Of a stretch of 64,000 nucleotides of DNA, positions 42,719 through 50,812 are shown one piece after another (the first letter of the stretch is position 1; every line of letters starts with the position of its first letter). Source of the stretch: Actomonas aquatica (lineage in GTDB: Bacteria > Verrucomicrobiota > Verrucomicrobiia > Opitutales > Opitutaceae); assembly GCF_019679435.2 (NCBI RefSeq), contig NZ_CP139781.1, forward strand, positions 3,533,753 through 3,597,752, written 5' to 3'. Position numbers and translations under genes: made by a program. Below the pieces are notes generated by a model. That model saw only the letters and a list, made by a program, of their open reading frames with translations, did no database searches and was not told where the DNA came from.

Positions 42719-44983
42719 CTACGGTTGCGCCGGAGGCAGTTGCGATACCTGTAGGCGGAAAAAGATACGATCGCCACGGGACACCGGCCAATCCGCCCGC
42801 CACGTTTCCATCGAGTTGTCCGTCGACTCAAGTCGCAGGTCCACCGTTTCGCTGGTCCATGTTCGCAAATCGATCGAAGCTTCCACCACGTAGGAAAGAT
42901 CAAAACGATCGTTGGGGCGGGTGAAGCGATAGACTGCGATACCGTTCTCCACGCTCACCTGTTCCGGAATCGCAGAACTCGCCAAACGTGGCTCCATTCC
43001 CAGTGCATATTTCATCAAGTTGGTAAGGCCATCGCCGGCCAAAACCACCTCCGGCCCGACCGTGGATGGATCATCCAGCTCCTCCGCCAAAAAGCGGGAC
43101 CGCACCCAACCCGCGTATCCATCGTTTACGATAAACGACCGCTCTGCCACGACCTCCCCCCAGGTTTCATCTCCCACTTGGGTCGCCCGCACCAAGACGG
43201 TGCCAGATCCCGTCAGTGTCAGGTTCGGGCCAGTTAGGCTGGCGGGGCCGGAAACCACTTCAAAATCCACTGGCAAACCCGAACTCGCAGCCGCCATCAA
43301 CGTGACGTGACCAACGTCGCGCCACCACCCCATCGGCCCGGAAAACTCGATCGATTGCGACCTTCGCAAGGTCGCCGTGCTGGATCGGCCGGAACTGAAT
43401 GTGCCAGCGGAGTTCACGACTACGTTTCGCGCTCTTACCCGGTAGGTTCCCAGGTCCGCTGTTCCGACACCAGTGAGGGTGAGCGTCGACGAGGTCGCGC
43501 CCTCAATCCTCACGTCATTGTGATACCAATCATACGTAGCCGCGGGCACCGCCGACGATTCCACCGCAAAGGTAACCGTATCACCCAAGTCCACCACCTG
43601 ATCCCCCAACGGCTGGGTGATTGTCGCGACGGCGTGTTCAGTATCCACCGTGAGCACGACCCCAGCACTTAGAGCGGTCCCAAAATTGTTGGATACTGCC
43701 ACGGAATAGGAACCCTCGTCGGCTGTCGATGACACCTCTACCAGCAAGCTCGATGAGGTCTCATTCCCGATCAAATCGCCGTCCCGAAACCACTCGTAGG
43801 TGAACGGAGTAAGCCCGACCGCATCCGCCACGATCAAGTAGCGCCAACCGAGTGGAACCAGGTCTTGTCGGCCGCTCACATTAAGGACCCGCGGTTGAAC
43901 GACGTAACTCGGGGGCTGCTCCGCCTTCAGCGTGTAGTGCTCCCAAGCATTGCCGAAATAGCTGTTGTAAACCCAAACATACTGACCGTCGGTGCTGCAT
44001 TCACCCGGCACGCCACTCATCTCCAAGTCATCGAACCAAACTCGTTTCAAGTCGCCACCCGACGACGCCACCAGCAGGTCATGTATCACCCCGATGATGG
44101 ACAACCGGACGTCCTCGGCCGCCGGGCTGTTGGGGTCCGGGCGGGTGGCATATTCGAAGTCGAACTGACCATCCGGTCTCAATCGACGAAGCCGCCAGAC
44201 CCGGCCGGACTGAGAGCTATGCGTGGTGACCACCACCACGCTACCGTCCGGCAAAGCAACACGACTATGCGCAACCGGAAGTTCGATAGAGGGAAAATCC
44301 GCCACCAACGTTCCGTCGTCATCCACGCGGGAAACTCGGGGCGACGACCCATCGGGGTGGTAGAATAGCAACATGCCGCCGCTCGGAATCGGACAAAGGA
44401 ACCGGATGCCTCGGATTTCCTCCGCGACCAAGAACGTCGGATCGGGAACCCCGTCCGCCGAGAAACGCAACGGACGCCGATCCAGACCGCCGCGCGAGAC
44501 GAGCAGCCTTCCCATGCCGTCGAGCACGGGCGGTTCAAAGACATCCGTGATCGCAGCAAACGTTTCATCCCAATTTCCGTCCGGAAGCAGGCGTCGAATT
44601 CCCTCGTAGCCCCCATCGGGTGTGGGAAAAGTGCCCCACAACAGGATTCCTTTCCCCGGCTGTTCGATCATTCGATACACCCACGAATCCTCCGGGAACA
44701 CTGTAGTCAGAACCGTCTCCACTTCCCCACCCGATCCGAGCCGAACCAGATCCACCACGCCGGGAGCAGGCACGTTGTCGACGGAGTCAAACCGCCCAGC
44801 GATGAGACGGCTTCTGTCCGCCAGAGTCACATACGCATCAATCCCATTCAGCCGGGATACTCCGGGAGCGAAATTGGTATCCTTGTCCCAATACTCCGAC
44901 TGCCCACTCAAGTAAGCCTGTGCCGCCAGAAACACGATCAAACCCACCTTCCCAAGGCCGACACGTCGTTTCCCGGTTACCAT
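42719..44983 (-). CDS. Secreted delta-60-repeat/Ig-like protein
   Basis: 754 residues with a signal peptide (VGLIVFLAAQAYLSGQS). The first 360 residues carry delta-60-like propeller repeats (SRLIAGRFDSVDNVP, GGYEGIRRLLPDGNWDETF, WRLRRLRPDGQFD). Two Ig-like domains follow (about 380-560; YEWFRDGDLIGNETSSSLLV, YDWYHNDVRIEGATSSTL), then an MBG-like strand region. It ends in a block common in this phylum (GDGLTNLMKYALGMEP, about residue 650, and FYRFTRPNDRF-type strands). It lacks both PEP-CTERM and the dockerin-like tail. It reads opposite to its neighbours and is enclosed by glyQS copies b and c. Confidence 0.85.
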   Translation of the reverse strand: MVTGKRRVGLGKVGLIVFLAAQAYLSGQSEYWDKDTNFAPGVSRLNGIDAYVTLADRSRLIAGRFDSVDNVPAPGVVDLVRLGSGGEVETVLTTVFPEDSWVYRMIEQPGKGILLWGTFPTPDGGYEGIRRLLPDGNWDETFAAITDVFEPPVLDGMGRLLVSRGGLDRRPLRFSADGVPDPTFLVAEEIRGIRFLCPIPSGGMLLFYHPDGSSPRVSRVDDDGTLVADFPSIELPVAHSRVALPDGSVVVVTTHSSQSGRVWRLRRLRPDGQFDFEYATRPDPNSPAAEDVRLSIIGVIHDLLVASSGGDLKRVWFDDLEMSGVPGECSTDGQYVWVYNSYFGNAWEHYTLKAEQPPSYVVQPRVLNVSGRQDLVPLGWRYLIVADAVGLTPFTYEWFRDGDLIGNETSSSLLVEVSSTADEGSYSVAVSNNFGTALSAGVVLTVDTEHAVATITQPLGDQVVDLGDTVTFAVESSAVPAATYDWYHNDVRIEGATSSTLTLTGVGTADLGTYRVRARNVVVNSAGTFSSGRSSTATLRRSQSIEFSGPMGWWRDVGHVTLMAAASSGLPVDFEVVSGPASLTGPNLTLTGSGTVLVRATQVGDETWGEVVAERSFIVNDGYAGWVRSRFLAEELDDPSTVGPEVVLAGDGLTNLMKYALGMEPRLASSAIPEQVSVENGIAVYRFTRPNDRFDLSYVVEASIDLRTWTSETVDLRLESTDNSMETWRADWPVSRGDRIFFRLQVSQLPPAQP

Positions 44984-45084
44984 AAAGCAACTCCATTCCT
45001 CCCGACAAAATGCCTAAAGTCCAGCGGTGTTCTTGCTGCAGCCAGCTCCACCATAAGGAGAAACCGCTAACCCTCTCAAATAGT

Positions 45085-45254
45085 CGCCGCTACCGCCGCC
45101 AGGACGAAATCGGCACGCCCTACTGCGTCACCATCGACTTCGACACGATCGAGAAGGAAGGCGACACCTTCACCCTCCGCGAACGCGATTCGATGCAGAA
45201 AAACGCGTCAACGAAGCCGAGCTCTTCGCCATCCTCGACGAGCAGGTTTACTGA
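45085..45254 (+). pseudogene. glyQS 3'-end copy c, frameshifted
   Basis: The longest copy, about 170 bases, starting at CGCCGCTACCGCCGCCAGGA and ending at GTTTACTGA. It is close to the intact gene over its whole length. Differences before the break are almost all third-position (GTG/GTC, ATT/ATC, AAA/AAG). Within the DSMAQKR codons three bases are missing and two are added, giving a net -1 shift. Beyond that the sequence resumes in another frame ([15 protein letters not shown]). No start or promoter belongs to it. Confidence 0.92.
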
Positions 45255-45305
45255 GCCAGATCTGGTTGTAGGGTCGTCGCTCGTCGACGACCGCCGCAAT
45301 CTGTA

Positions 45306-45331
45306 GCCGAGGTCTCTGACCTCGGCTTTTT
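45306..45331 (+). terminator. Hairpin with T tract (terminator-like)
   Basis: GCCGAGGTC-tct-GACCTCGGC followed by TTTTT. It also belongs to the dispersed 'tagccgaggtc' palindrome family, so it may be a repeat that acts as a terminator. It lies 51 bases after glyQS copy c. Confidence 0.7.
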
Positions 45332-45560
45332 GCTGCCCACGCACCGCCCATCATACAATTGGACGCCGCCGACTACTCCCCATGCCTATTTGTATACCAG
45401 TCTATTCAATCAGCCAAAACGTTGGCGCGGTTACGCTAACTAAGAGAAAACTGTGAACTTCCAACGAAGAGAACGATATTCCCAGTGCCCCGCCTCGTTC
45501 AATTACCATCCCATTTCCTCCCTTGCCGAACCTGCATCTCACGGATGAGAACCAACGCAC
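45332..45560. other. Upstream region of the KAP NTPase gene
   Basis: About 230 bases, AT-richer than most of the window (for example CCTATTTGTATACCAG and TTCAATCAGCC near 45382-45420). No gene supported; it probably contains the KAP gene promoter. Confidence 0.45.
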
Positions 45561-46922
45561 ATGAAACTGCGACGCCCACCTCTTCAGATCGATCCGCAGA
45601 ATCCTTTCTCGGGCTCCCTTTTTCAACGAGAGCAATTCGCCGACTCGCTCACATCGCTTATTCGAAAATCGCAGGACGGCACTGTTATTTTTGTGAACGG
45701 GCCGTGGGGCTCCGGAAAGAGCACCTTCCTGAAGATGTGGCAGTCGAAACTCTCCAACGAGAACCTCCCCTGCCTCGCGTTTGATGCCTTCGCCGCCGAC
45801 AGCCACGAGGATCCGTTTCTGTCGTTCACCGGCGAAATCTACGGACTTTTGAAAGGGCTCGAAGACTCGCGCACCGGCATTGAACCCGTAACTCGAAAGT
45901 TTCGCGAAGCAGCCGTCGACGTTCTCAAGGCTGCCGCCCCAGTTGCGGCAAAAGTTGCCCTGAAATGGGCCACCGCGGGTGTCGTCGGAAACAACGAACT
46001 CGGTCAAATGGCAGAGGCTGCAAGCGGGACCGGTGACAATCTTGCCGAGGCAGCCGAGTCCGTGATTCGGCGCAAAATCGAGGAGTATTCGGCATCCAAG
46101 TCGACCACCGCTCACTTCAAGGAAACATTGGAAAGCGCCGCTTCCCTCATCCGAGATGAGCATGACTTCCCGCTCACCATCGTGGTGGACGAACTGGACC
46201 GTTGCCGCCCTGACTTCGCGCTCGGCCTTCTAGAGCGGATAAAACACCTCTTTGACGTTTCCGGAGTCGTCTTCGTGCTGTTCGTCAATCAACGGCAAAT
46301 CGAGAGCTACATCGGATCTGTCTACGGCGAAACAGTCGATGCACCATCTTACCTTCAAAAATTTGGCGACTTGTTTGTGGATATTCCCGCTGAGTCTAAC
46401 GCCGCCATACATTCGGGAGGGCTTCCAGAATTTTTCGGCAAATTGCTTCGAGATTTCAACTATCCTTCCGATGGCTCATTCAGCGCTGTCGCCTCACAAC
46501 TTGCTGTCTTCGGTGATCATTTCGGTCTAACGCTGCGTGAAGCTGAACACGTGGTTCGTGTTATAGCGCTGGATGGTGCCGCGACCGGGAATCGAGAGTT
46601 CGATTGGTATCCGTTCCGTGAGTTCTTCTCCGTAGTAAAAATCAAACGGCCCGATCTCTTTTCTGAGATCTGCGCGCAAACCACCGACACTGCCGCCTTG
46701 GTCAATGCACTAAGAATCGAAAAGTTGAGAAGTCGCGCAAACGGCGAGCGTTCGGACGAAATGGCCAAAATTTGGGCCGGTTTGATCCACGTCGCGCAAG
46801 AGACGCACTCAGATCAAGTTGTTGATCACTACATTCAAACACTGAGGAGAATTTTTCGGGCCGGCGAAACCGCAGCTGGATACACTTGCCGTCGGCTGTC
46901 CCGCTTCCGATATCAGCCGTAA
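45561..46922 (+). CDS. KAP-family P-loop NTPase
   Basis: 453 residues. Walker A GPWGSGKST at 47-55, Walker B VVDELDRCRPDFA at 208-220 with the KAP-type DELDRC signature, then LLERIKHLFDVSGVVFVLF and a sensor-like QKFGDLFVDIP. Between the Walker motifs is a helical insertion (about 108-180) with a mildly hydrophobic AAAPVAAKVALKWATAGVV segment, where other KAP proteins have membrane helices. Known KAP proteins include PifA, which excludes phage T7, and many occur in mobile or defence loci. Codon use looks less GC-rich than neighbours, suggesting transfer. No partner gene is adjacent. Confidence 0.87.
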   Translation: MKLRRPPLQIDPQNPFSGSLFQREQFADSLTSLIRKSQDGTVIFVNGPWGSGKSTFLKMWQSKLSNENLPCLAFDAFAADSHEDPFLSFTGEIYGLLKGLEDSRTGIEPVTRKFREAAVDVLKAAAPVAAKVALKWATAGVVGNNELGQMAEAASGTGDNLAEAAESVIRRKIEEYSASKSTTAHFKETLESAASLIRDEHDFPLTIVVDELDRCRPDFALGLLERIKHLFDVSGVVFVLFVNQRQIESYIGSVYGETVDAPSYLQKFGDLFVDIPAESNAAIHSGGLPEFFGKLLRDFNYPSDGSFSAVASQLAVFGDHFGLTLREAEHVVRVIALDGAATGNREFDWYPFREFFSVVKIKRPDLFSEICAQTTDTAALVNALRIEKLRSRANGERSDEMAKIWAGLIHVAQETHSDQVVDHYIQTLRRIFRAGETAAGYTCRRLSRFRYQP

Positions 46923-47058
46923 CAGTGCAACCGCTCGCACAACCTTGATCGCCGCAACGTCGGCCTTGGCTATCTGAATCATCGAATTAAAAGCTCGGGC
47001 GGCTTTCACGCCTCCCACCGCAATCTCTTCGCTCAGCGCCCGCCCCGAGACCCACGGC

Positions 47059-49374
47059 TCACCGCCGCACCCAATCCGGCAGGACGACGTCCTTCGCCCG
47101 GCTTGCGGGCGTGACCTGCAGGTGCTCGAGTCTGCCATCAACCAAGCGCGCCTCGACGGTGGTTTGACCGGGGGCGTGCAGCTTGAAGTCGACATCCCAA
47201 TCAACCGGCCAAGCCGGTAGCAGGTAGAGCGCGTCGCCCACCGGCTGGAGCAGCATTTCCTGCACGCCGATCATGCCAGAGCCGCCCCAGTTGTGATCCG
47301 GCACCCAGTCATGGCCGGGGCCCCACCAGGTCGGGAAGCGCCGGCCGGAGTCACCCATTTTTTGCAGGGTCAGTTCCGCCGCTTCCGCGGTCAGACCCAG
47401 TCGGGCGCAGAAGATCGCGTCCTGATGCCAGCTGACGATCTGCTTTTGGTCCGGTCGGTCGAAACCGTAATGCCAAGTGTTACGCGCAACCTGCAAATCC
47501 GGCTGCCCCACACCGTATTGTCTCCACGGATACACCGGATAAAGTTGCGGCAGCTCGACGTTCTGGACGCGCGACCAGGACCACGCCGGCGCGATCACTT
47601 CATGTCCGTCCACGTCACGCCGCCCGATCTCAGGCAGGCGCGCCAGCATCCTCTCCCACCCACCCCGGCGATCGTTTGGCAGTTGATCGGCCGGCAAGGC
47701 CAGCAACCCCGTCAGCACACCGCGCAGCGCGGCGAGCGTGCTCGTCGGATTGAGCGCATCCTTGTAGGTCTCGTTGGCGGTGCCGGGAAAGAGGATGAGC
47801 TTTCCGTCGTCATCCAAGGGTCGACCCGTGCGCTGCACCGCCTCGGCCTGGTAGAACGCGTCGTAGAAGTGCAGACAGCTCTCGATCAACGGCAGGTAGT
47901 CACGCACATCGGCGCCGGCGTAGCGGTGCGTTTCCAGGATCATGCCGCAGAATTCAAACACGGTGTCCCACTGGTAATTGACCCAGTCACTGTCCTCGAT
48001 GCCTGGCAGCGCCTCCGCGCTTCGATGCCAGTTGTATTCGTAGGCCACCGGCAGGCCGAAGTTCTCGATCTGCTCCGTAAAACTCGCGCCGTCGATGCCC
48101 CAATACTCTCGCGATCGCATCTCCGCGTTGCCCAGCGCGCGCCGATAAAACTCAAACTGCGGCCGCATCATATCGAAGTCACCCGACGCCAGCATCGGCC
48201 AATACACCAGCCGTTGGTTTTGCGCGGTAAACGAACCGCCACCCCACCGCCGATAGTCCGGCGAAAACGGCAGCTGCGGATCCGTGAACTCCGGGTCGAC
48301 GGTGAAAAGGCCACCGTTGAACTTGGTCGGGTAATCGCCCCGCGCATTCGTGCCGAGCTGGTAACGAAAGACCTGATAGTTGCGCCCCACCTGCCATGCC
48401 GGCGAACCGATGGGTTCGTCGATGAACACGTGACTGCGGTCCCAGAACTGCGCCCACCACGCCTGCGTCGCTTGGCGATCCCTCGCCGGGTCGATCGCCG
48501 CCGCGTGCACCCTCTCCGCGAGACCCGCCACCCACTCCTCGAGAGACGGGGCCTGCGCCACATGCATCGTTACCTGCAATGCATGATCGGTCGCCGCGCG
48601 CTCGCTGCGCAGTCGCCAGCCGCGATACGGCGTGCTGGCGTAAACCCCCTCAACGGTGCCGTCCGGCACCAGTCCAGCACCCGACAGCTCACCACCAAAC
48701 GTGAGGTGCTCCAACGGATTCCACAGCTCGTCCTTAACCGGGTCCAAACCCTGTTGCTCGACCACCAGGTCAAAGGCCGTCCGCCCCTCGTTGCGGTGAT
48801 AGAACCGCACCGCCTCGCCAACAAACTCCACCACATCCGGCCGCACCACCGCCGGCTCTGGCGCGTCCTGATACGAGCGATTCGCCCCCCGCTCGTTCGC
48901 CCCCTGTTCGCGCGGCTCCATGCGCCAGTTTTCGTAAGTCGCGACCAGACTGATCGGCGCGCTGCTGTGCGCCACGACATGCGCCACCGGCCGGTTCACA
49001 TCCACCCATACCTCCAAGCGCACATCCACCTCGCCGACCTTGGCCTGCAGCACCACGTCACCCTCGCGCAAGCGAAGCTCCTGCCGAAACTCCACCGCCT
49101 CGGTGCCAAACGGATTTGGGTCAAACCGCACCCGCAAGCGGCCGAGTTTCGGCATGCCATTGAGCTCATCAAAGGTCCCGCTCCGCGACAGGTAGATCAG
49201 CAGGTCCCCGTCCTCGACCCAAACATTCAGCCCCACGTCCCCACCACCGCACGGCATCGACGCGAGGGCGTTGGCCGACGGCGAATCCCACCCAACGTTG
49301 TGGTCGCTCAACTCGGTGGCCCAAGCGCAGCCAGCCATCACCCACACCAAAACAACAGGCACTAGGAAACGCAT
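47059..49374 (-). CDS. Secreted DUF5703-type glycoside hydrolase-like protein
   Basis: 771 residues with signal peptide (FLVPVVLVWVMAGCAWATE). The N-terminal domain has the DUF5703 pattern (NVGWDSPSANALASMPCGGG, DVGLNVWVEDGDLLIYLSRS, LGRLRVRFDPNPF). The long C-terminal part resembles the (alpha/alpha)6 toroid of GH95/GH65-like enzymes (GTNARGDYPTKFNGGLFTVD, WGGGSFTAQNQRLVYWPML, ELPQLYPVYPWRQYGVG, GPGHDWVPDHNWGGSGMIGV). Substrate unknown; fucosides or other side-chain sugars are possible. Coding is intact. Its promoter side abuts a truncated VOC gene. Confidence 0.82.
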   Translation of the reverse strand: MRFLVPVVLVWVMAGCAWATELSDHNVGWDSPSANALASMPCGGGDVGLNVWVEDGDLLIYLSRSGTFDELNGMPKLGRLRVRFDPNPFGTEAVEFRQELRLREGDVVLQAKVGEVDVRLEVWVDVNRPVAHVVAHSSAPISLVATYENWRMEPREQGANERGANRSYQDAPEPAVVRPDVVEFVGEAVRFYHRNEGRTAFDLVVEQQGLDPVKDELWNPLEHLTFGGELSGAGLVPDGTVEGVYASTPYRGWRLRSERAATDHALQVTMHVAQAPSLEEWVAGLAERVHAAAIDPARDRQATQAWWAQFWDRSHVFIDEPIGSPAWQVGRNYQVFRYQLGTNARGDYPTKFNGGLFTVDPEFTDPQLPFSPDYRRWGGGSFTAQNQRLVYWPMLASGDFDMMRPQFEFYRRALGNAEMRSREYWGIDGASFTEQIENFGLPVAYEYNWHRSAEALPGIEDSDWVNYQWDTVFEFCGMILETHRYAGADVRDYLPLIESCLHFYDAFYQAEAVQRTGRPLDDDGKLILFPGTANETYKDALNPTSTLAALRGVLTGLLALPADQLPNDRRGGWERMLARLPEIGRRDVDGHEVIAPAWSWSRVQNVELPQLYPVYPWRQYGVGQPDLQVARNTWHYGFDRPDQKQIVSWHQDAIFCARLGLTAEAAELTLQKMGDSGRRFPTWWGPGHDWVPDHNWGGSGMIGVQEMLLQPVGDALYLLPAWPVDWDVDFKLHAPGQTTVEARLVDGRLEHLQVTPASRAKDVVLPDWVRR

Positions 49375-49417
49375 TCGACCAAACTAGGCCGTTCAACCGG
49401 CCGCGCTTCAATGCAAT

Positions 49418-49591
49418 CTACGCAGAGCACCCAACCCAGCGATCCCTCCCCCCCGCTTCGCCGCTCGGGTAGTCACCCGGCGCCGGTCGCACCGCGGTCA
49501 CTTCGCTGTCCGGAAACGTCGCGGAATAAAAGCGAGCGGCCGCTCCGGCGTCTTGGTTGAACCAGAGGCAAATCGTATTCTTGAGGGGCAT
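49418..49591 (-). pseudogene. Truncated VOC/PhnB-like (3-demethylubiquinone methyltransferase type) gene start
   Basis: Reads MPLKNTICLWFNQDAGAAAR, then FYSATFPDSEVTAVRPAPGD and YPSGEAGG before an unrelated tail and TAG. The first part matches the conserved start of PhnB-like VOC proteins (CLWF...A..FY...FP.S). Family members run about 130-160 residues; here only about 44 are left. The break (about 49446) lies 70 bases from the DUF5703 gene start, marking a rearrangement junction. Confidence 0.75.
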
Positions 49592-49827
49592 AGTAAAAGG
49601 CCGGATGAGTGGTGAAATATGTGTGCCCCGGTGCGGACCGCAGTAGAGTCAACGCCCCCCCCACGACTACTGACACCGCCGCACAATCTCCCCCGAAAAG
49701 CAGCCGCGCCGGCCAATCGTCGCGGAGCTGCGACCCAGCGTTGCATCCCGCCCGATTTCTCAACTCTCTCAGTCGATCGGCGGTTCTGGTTTTGAATCGC
49801 CCCCATCCGTCAGCGCTTCGGAAAACT
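49592..49827. other. Intergenic region between the VOC remnant and the membrane protein gene
   Basis: About 235 bases with no supported coding sequence or clear hairpin. It would hold the promoters for the divergent VOC remnant and the following gene. Confidence 0.45.
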
Positions 49828-50337
49828 ATGAATGTCCTTCCTCTTCTGCAGGCTGGAGCCGACATCGTCACCATCCTCGGTATTGTCATCGCAGTCGTTG
49901 GGCTGCGATTTGCCGTCAAAACCTACCACAACGACCGCCGTAAAGATCAGCTCGAACGCGAATACGGCACCTTCAACGATCTCGACGACAAATACGTCGA
50001 GTTCATGTATGAGTGTTCGCGGCATCCCCGACTCGACCTCTTCTCGACCCCAGCGCCCAGCCAGCGGGAGCTCAGTGCGGAAGAGCTGCGGGTCGAACGG
50101 GCGCTCTTTGCCGTTCTCATCTCCATTTTCGAGCGTGCCTACGTCATGTTCCACCGCCGCGACGAACTCTCCAGCAAAGACGCCCAGTATCCCGGCTGGG
50201 AAACCTGCATGCGCACCTACTGCACCCGCCCCTCCTTCATCGTGGAATGGCAGTTGATCGGGGACCAATTCGATCAGGGCTTCTGCACCCGCATGAACCA
50301 GCTCATCACCGAAACCCAGCGCACCTCCCCGGCATAA
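49828..50337 (+). CDS. Membrane-anchored hypothetical protein
   Basis: 169 residues from MNVLPLLQAGADIVT; a longer frame upstream is not protein-like. One N-terminal membrane helix (about 9-29, IVTILGIVIAVVGLRFAVK) is followed by a cytoplasmic, helical, acidic-basic domain (LEREYGTFNDLDDKYVEFMY, LFAVLISIFERAYVMFHR, PGWETCMRTYCTRPSFIVEW). I do not know a named family. The TAA stop is followed directly by the 22-base 3'-end element. Confidence 0.72.
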   Translation: MNVLPLLQAGADIVTILGIVIAVVGLRFAVKTYHNDRRKDQLEREYGTFNDLDDKYVEFMYECSRHPRLDLFSTPAPSQRELSAEELRVERALFAVLISIFERAYVMFHRRDELSSKDAQYPGWETCMRTYCTRPSFIVEWQLIGDQFDQGFCTRMNQLITETQRTSPA

Positions 50338-50359
50338 GGGGTCAATCTTATATTCTTGA
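50338..50359 (+). repeat. 3'-end element, copy 2
   Basis: Identical to 2665-2686 and 56046-56067, directly after a TAA stop codon. As at 56046, it is followed within about 60 bases by DoxX 3'-end sequence. Confidence 0.9.
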
Positions 50360-50370
50360 ATTCCGTCATC

Positions 50371-50575
50371 TCACCGCCCGCGCGGATCCGCCCGCTCCCT
50401 GCCCCAGGGTCTCAACGCACCGGTTGACCACAGCGCCCAGAGAATGAGCACCGGCTGGAAAAACAGCCGGGCAAACCGTTTCGCATCCGTGTCCAAACCG
50501 AAGGCGTCGATGCCGTTCAGGTATTGCGACAGGTTGCCCGGGAAGATGAGCACGTAGAACACCGCGAGGGTCAGA
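50371..50575 (-). pseudogene. DoxX-like gene 3'-end fragment
   Basis: On the minus strand it reads LAVFYVLIFPGNLSQYLNG, then IDAFGLDTDAKRFARLFFQ and PVLILWALWSTG, as in the intact DoxX-like gene at 56077. About 150 bases are almost identical at base level (50418-50570 against 56112-56267). The final residues differ (ALRPWGRERADPRGR versus GLAAWRQARQR), so the copy derives from a different allele. The 5' part is missing, replaced at about 50575 by the tail of an RCC1/Ig-type gene. Confidence 0.92.
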
Positions 50576-50710
50576 CACCACCCGCACCGGCGCCCACCGT
50601 TTTTCATCCGGCACTGCCGACGGCTTTACCGCGGGCAACGACGGTAGCTGACATTTCTCTTGGCGACGCACCCTTTCCTTCTCTTCTGCCAAGTCCCCGC
50701 ATCAGCGCTG
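50576..50710 (+). pseudogene. Copy of the 3' end of an RCC1/Ig-type surface-protein gene
   Basis: Reads TTRTGAHRFSSGTADGF, then TAGNDGS and stop, against the same stretch at the end of the 1637-residue protein. The similarity continues past the stop (GCTGACATTTCTCT...CGCACCCTTTCC). The junction with the DoxX fragment falls in a short shared CACCC-type string. No start codon or upstream part is present. Confidence 0.9.
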
Positions 50711-50812
50711 TTTACCTAAATTTGAGTAATCGTCGGCGCCGGGGGGCGCATGTAGCCGTTGTCCTAACTTGGGGGGCGGCCTAAAAACCCGCAGCCCGAC
50801 GGCCCCACCCCG

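Noticed and set aside
45010..45306. 98-codon frame containing the glyQS copy c
   Set aside because: It begins in intergenic sequence, runs into the glyQS fragment and shifts frame; it is a remnant, not a gene.
37140..45560. Integrase or transposase for the glyQS-associated blocks
   Set aside because: I looked for tyrosine/serine recombinase and DDE signatures on both strands in this stretch and saw none.
46809..47204. 131-codon minus-strand frame with a helical AARAFNSMIQIAKADVAAI segment
   Set aside because: It overlaps the ends of both the KAP and DUF5703 genes. The good-looking helix covers only the 136-base gap, which is too little to call a gene.
47293..49365. 690-codon plus-strand frame
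   Set aside because: Antisense to the DUF5703-type enzyme with a good signal peptide; the Arg/His-rich translation has no domain.
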